NCBI GenBank assembly: GCA_937957915.1
Contig: CALGNZ010000114.1
Location: 1-33,816 of the forward strand
Direction: 5' to 3'
DNA: 33,816 bases
DNA from: an uncultured Granulosicoccaceae bacterium
Lineage (GTDB): Bacteria; Pseudomonadota; Gammaproteobacteria; Granulosicoccales; Granulosicoccaceae
The notes under the pieces: model-generated
What the model was told of the DNA's origin: nothing
The model's database searches: none
What the model saw: the letters and a program-made list of their open reading frames with translations, nothing else
Program-made: the position numbers and the translations under genes
In this document: piece after piece, positions 33,612-33,816 of the stretch
Layout: each line of letters starts with the position of its first letter
How positions within the stretch are numbered: the first letter of the stretch is position 1

Positions 33612-33816
33612 CTACGATTGGCGGAAAACTCTGCGGCGCAATCCTGCGAGTGCTGGCAACATAAGCAACAATGAAATTGAACCGGAACCGCCACTGCCTG
33701 ACGATGCAACAGTGCCAATCTCCCCCCGAACATCAGACGATGCCACAGTGATGTTATCAAAAGCGGCGTAACCCCCTTCAATCAGATCAATCACTAACGC
33801 TACGTTGCCATCAGCG
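33612..33816 (-). CDS. C-terminal end of an exported protein with a GlyGly-CTERM-like sorting tail (cut by window)
   Basis: Only the last 67 residues are in the window; the gene continues past 33816. The visible part begins with a stretch like the end of a beta-sandwich domain (GNVALVIDLIEG, then YAAFDNITVAS). It ends with a Gly/Ser-rich patch (SSGSGGSGS), one hydrophobic helix (ISLLLMLPALAGL) and a basic tip (RRRVFRQS). That three-part tail is the pattern of GlyGly-CTERM proteins, which are cut by rhombosortase and released or anchored at the cell surface. The role of the whole protein cannot be judged; a carbohydrate- or surface-related secreted protein is likely. Confidence 0.7.
   Translation of the reverse strand, partial: ADGNVALVIDLIEGGYAAFDNITVASSDVRGEIGTVASSGSGGSGSISLLLMLPALAGLRRRVFRQS

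Overview
The window looks like chromosomal DNA of a marine gammaproteobacterium. This is inferred from the gene content: a DMSP lyase (DddP), TRAP transporter subunits, a (6-4) photolyase-type protein with its DUF2256 partner, NrtS, and a GlyGly-CTERM-type protein tail. The exact lineage cannot be fixed from the sequence. There are no rRNA, tRNA, CRISPR, phage or IS genes. About 29 genes can be supported, two of which are very short or cut by the window edge.

Left part (1-10960). After a small unknown gene comes dddP (DMSP to DMS plus acrylate), which converges on a complete glycerol-use cluster read on the minus strand: glpR, then glpS-glpT-glpP-glpQ-glpU-glpV (a glycerol ABC importer of the Rhizobium glpSTPQUV type), then glpD. 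The importer brings in glycerol, an unlinked kinase would phosphorylate it, GlpD oxidises glycerol-3-phosphate to dihydroxyacetone phosphate, and the DeoR-type GlpR probably represses the cluster through TTTCG/CGAAA half-sites found in front of both glpR and glpS.

Middle part (11075-17200). A [4Fe-4S] photolyase of the PhrB family converges on a periplasmic histidine phosphatase and a 59-residue DUF2256 zinc-ribbon gene that starts with TTG. Next come a Crp-type regulator and, convergent with it, a cyclic-nucleotide-binding patatin phospholipase. A small NrtS-type membrane protein follows.

Right-middle part (17387-24809). This part holds an ABC-2 permease/ATPase pair resembling NosY/NosF, a fused 3-oxoacid CoA-transferase followed by a solo winged-helix protein, a DUF1045 2H-phosphoesterase, a SoxS-like thioredoxin with a BigR/SqrR-type ArsR regulator, a small membrane methyltransferase, a 769-base stretch without a gene, and an aspartate dehydrogenase.

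Right part (24819-33816). A three-gene operon encodes a GltD-like flavoprotein with ferredoxin domains plus the gamma-alpha and beta subunits of a 2-oxoacid oxidoreductase, plausibly a self-contained NAD(P)-linked enzyme. It is followed by TRAP subunits DctQ and DctM without a DctP, an unknown membrane protein, and the C-terminal end of an exported protein.

Between genes, three same-orientation copies of a 120-155-base dispersed repeat with a central AT-rich hairpin occur near 13.9, 30.1 and 33.5 kb. Short tandem repeats with 15- or 18-base periods occur in glpS, in the glp leader and in the ArsR gene. These are the least explained features of the window.
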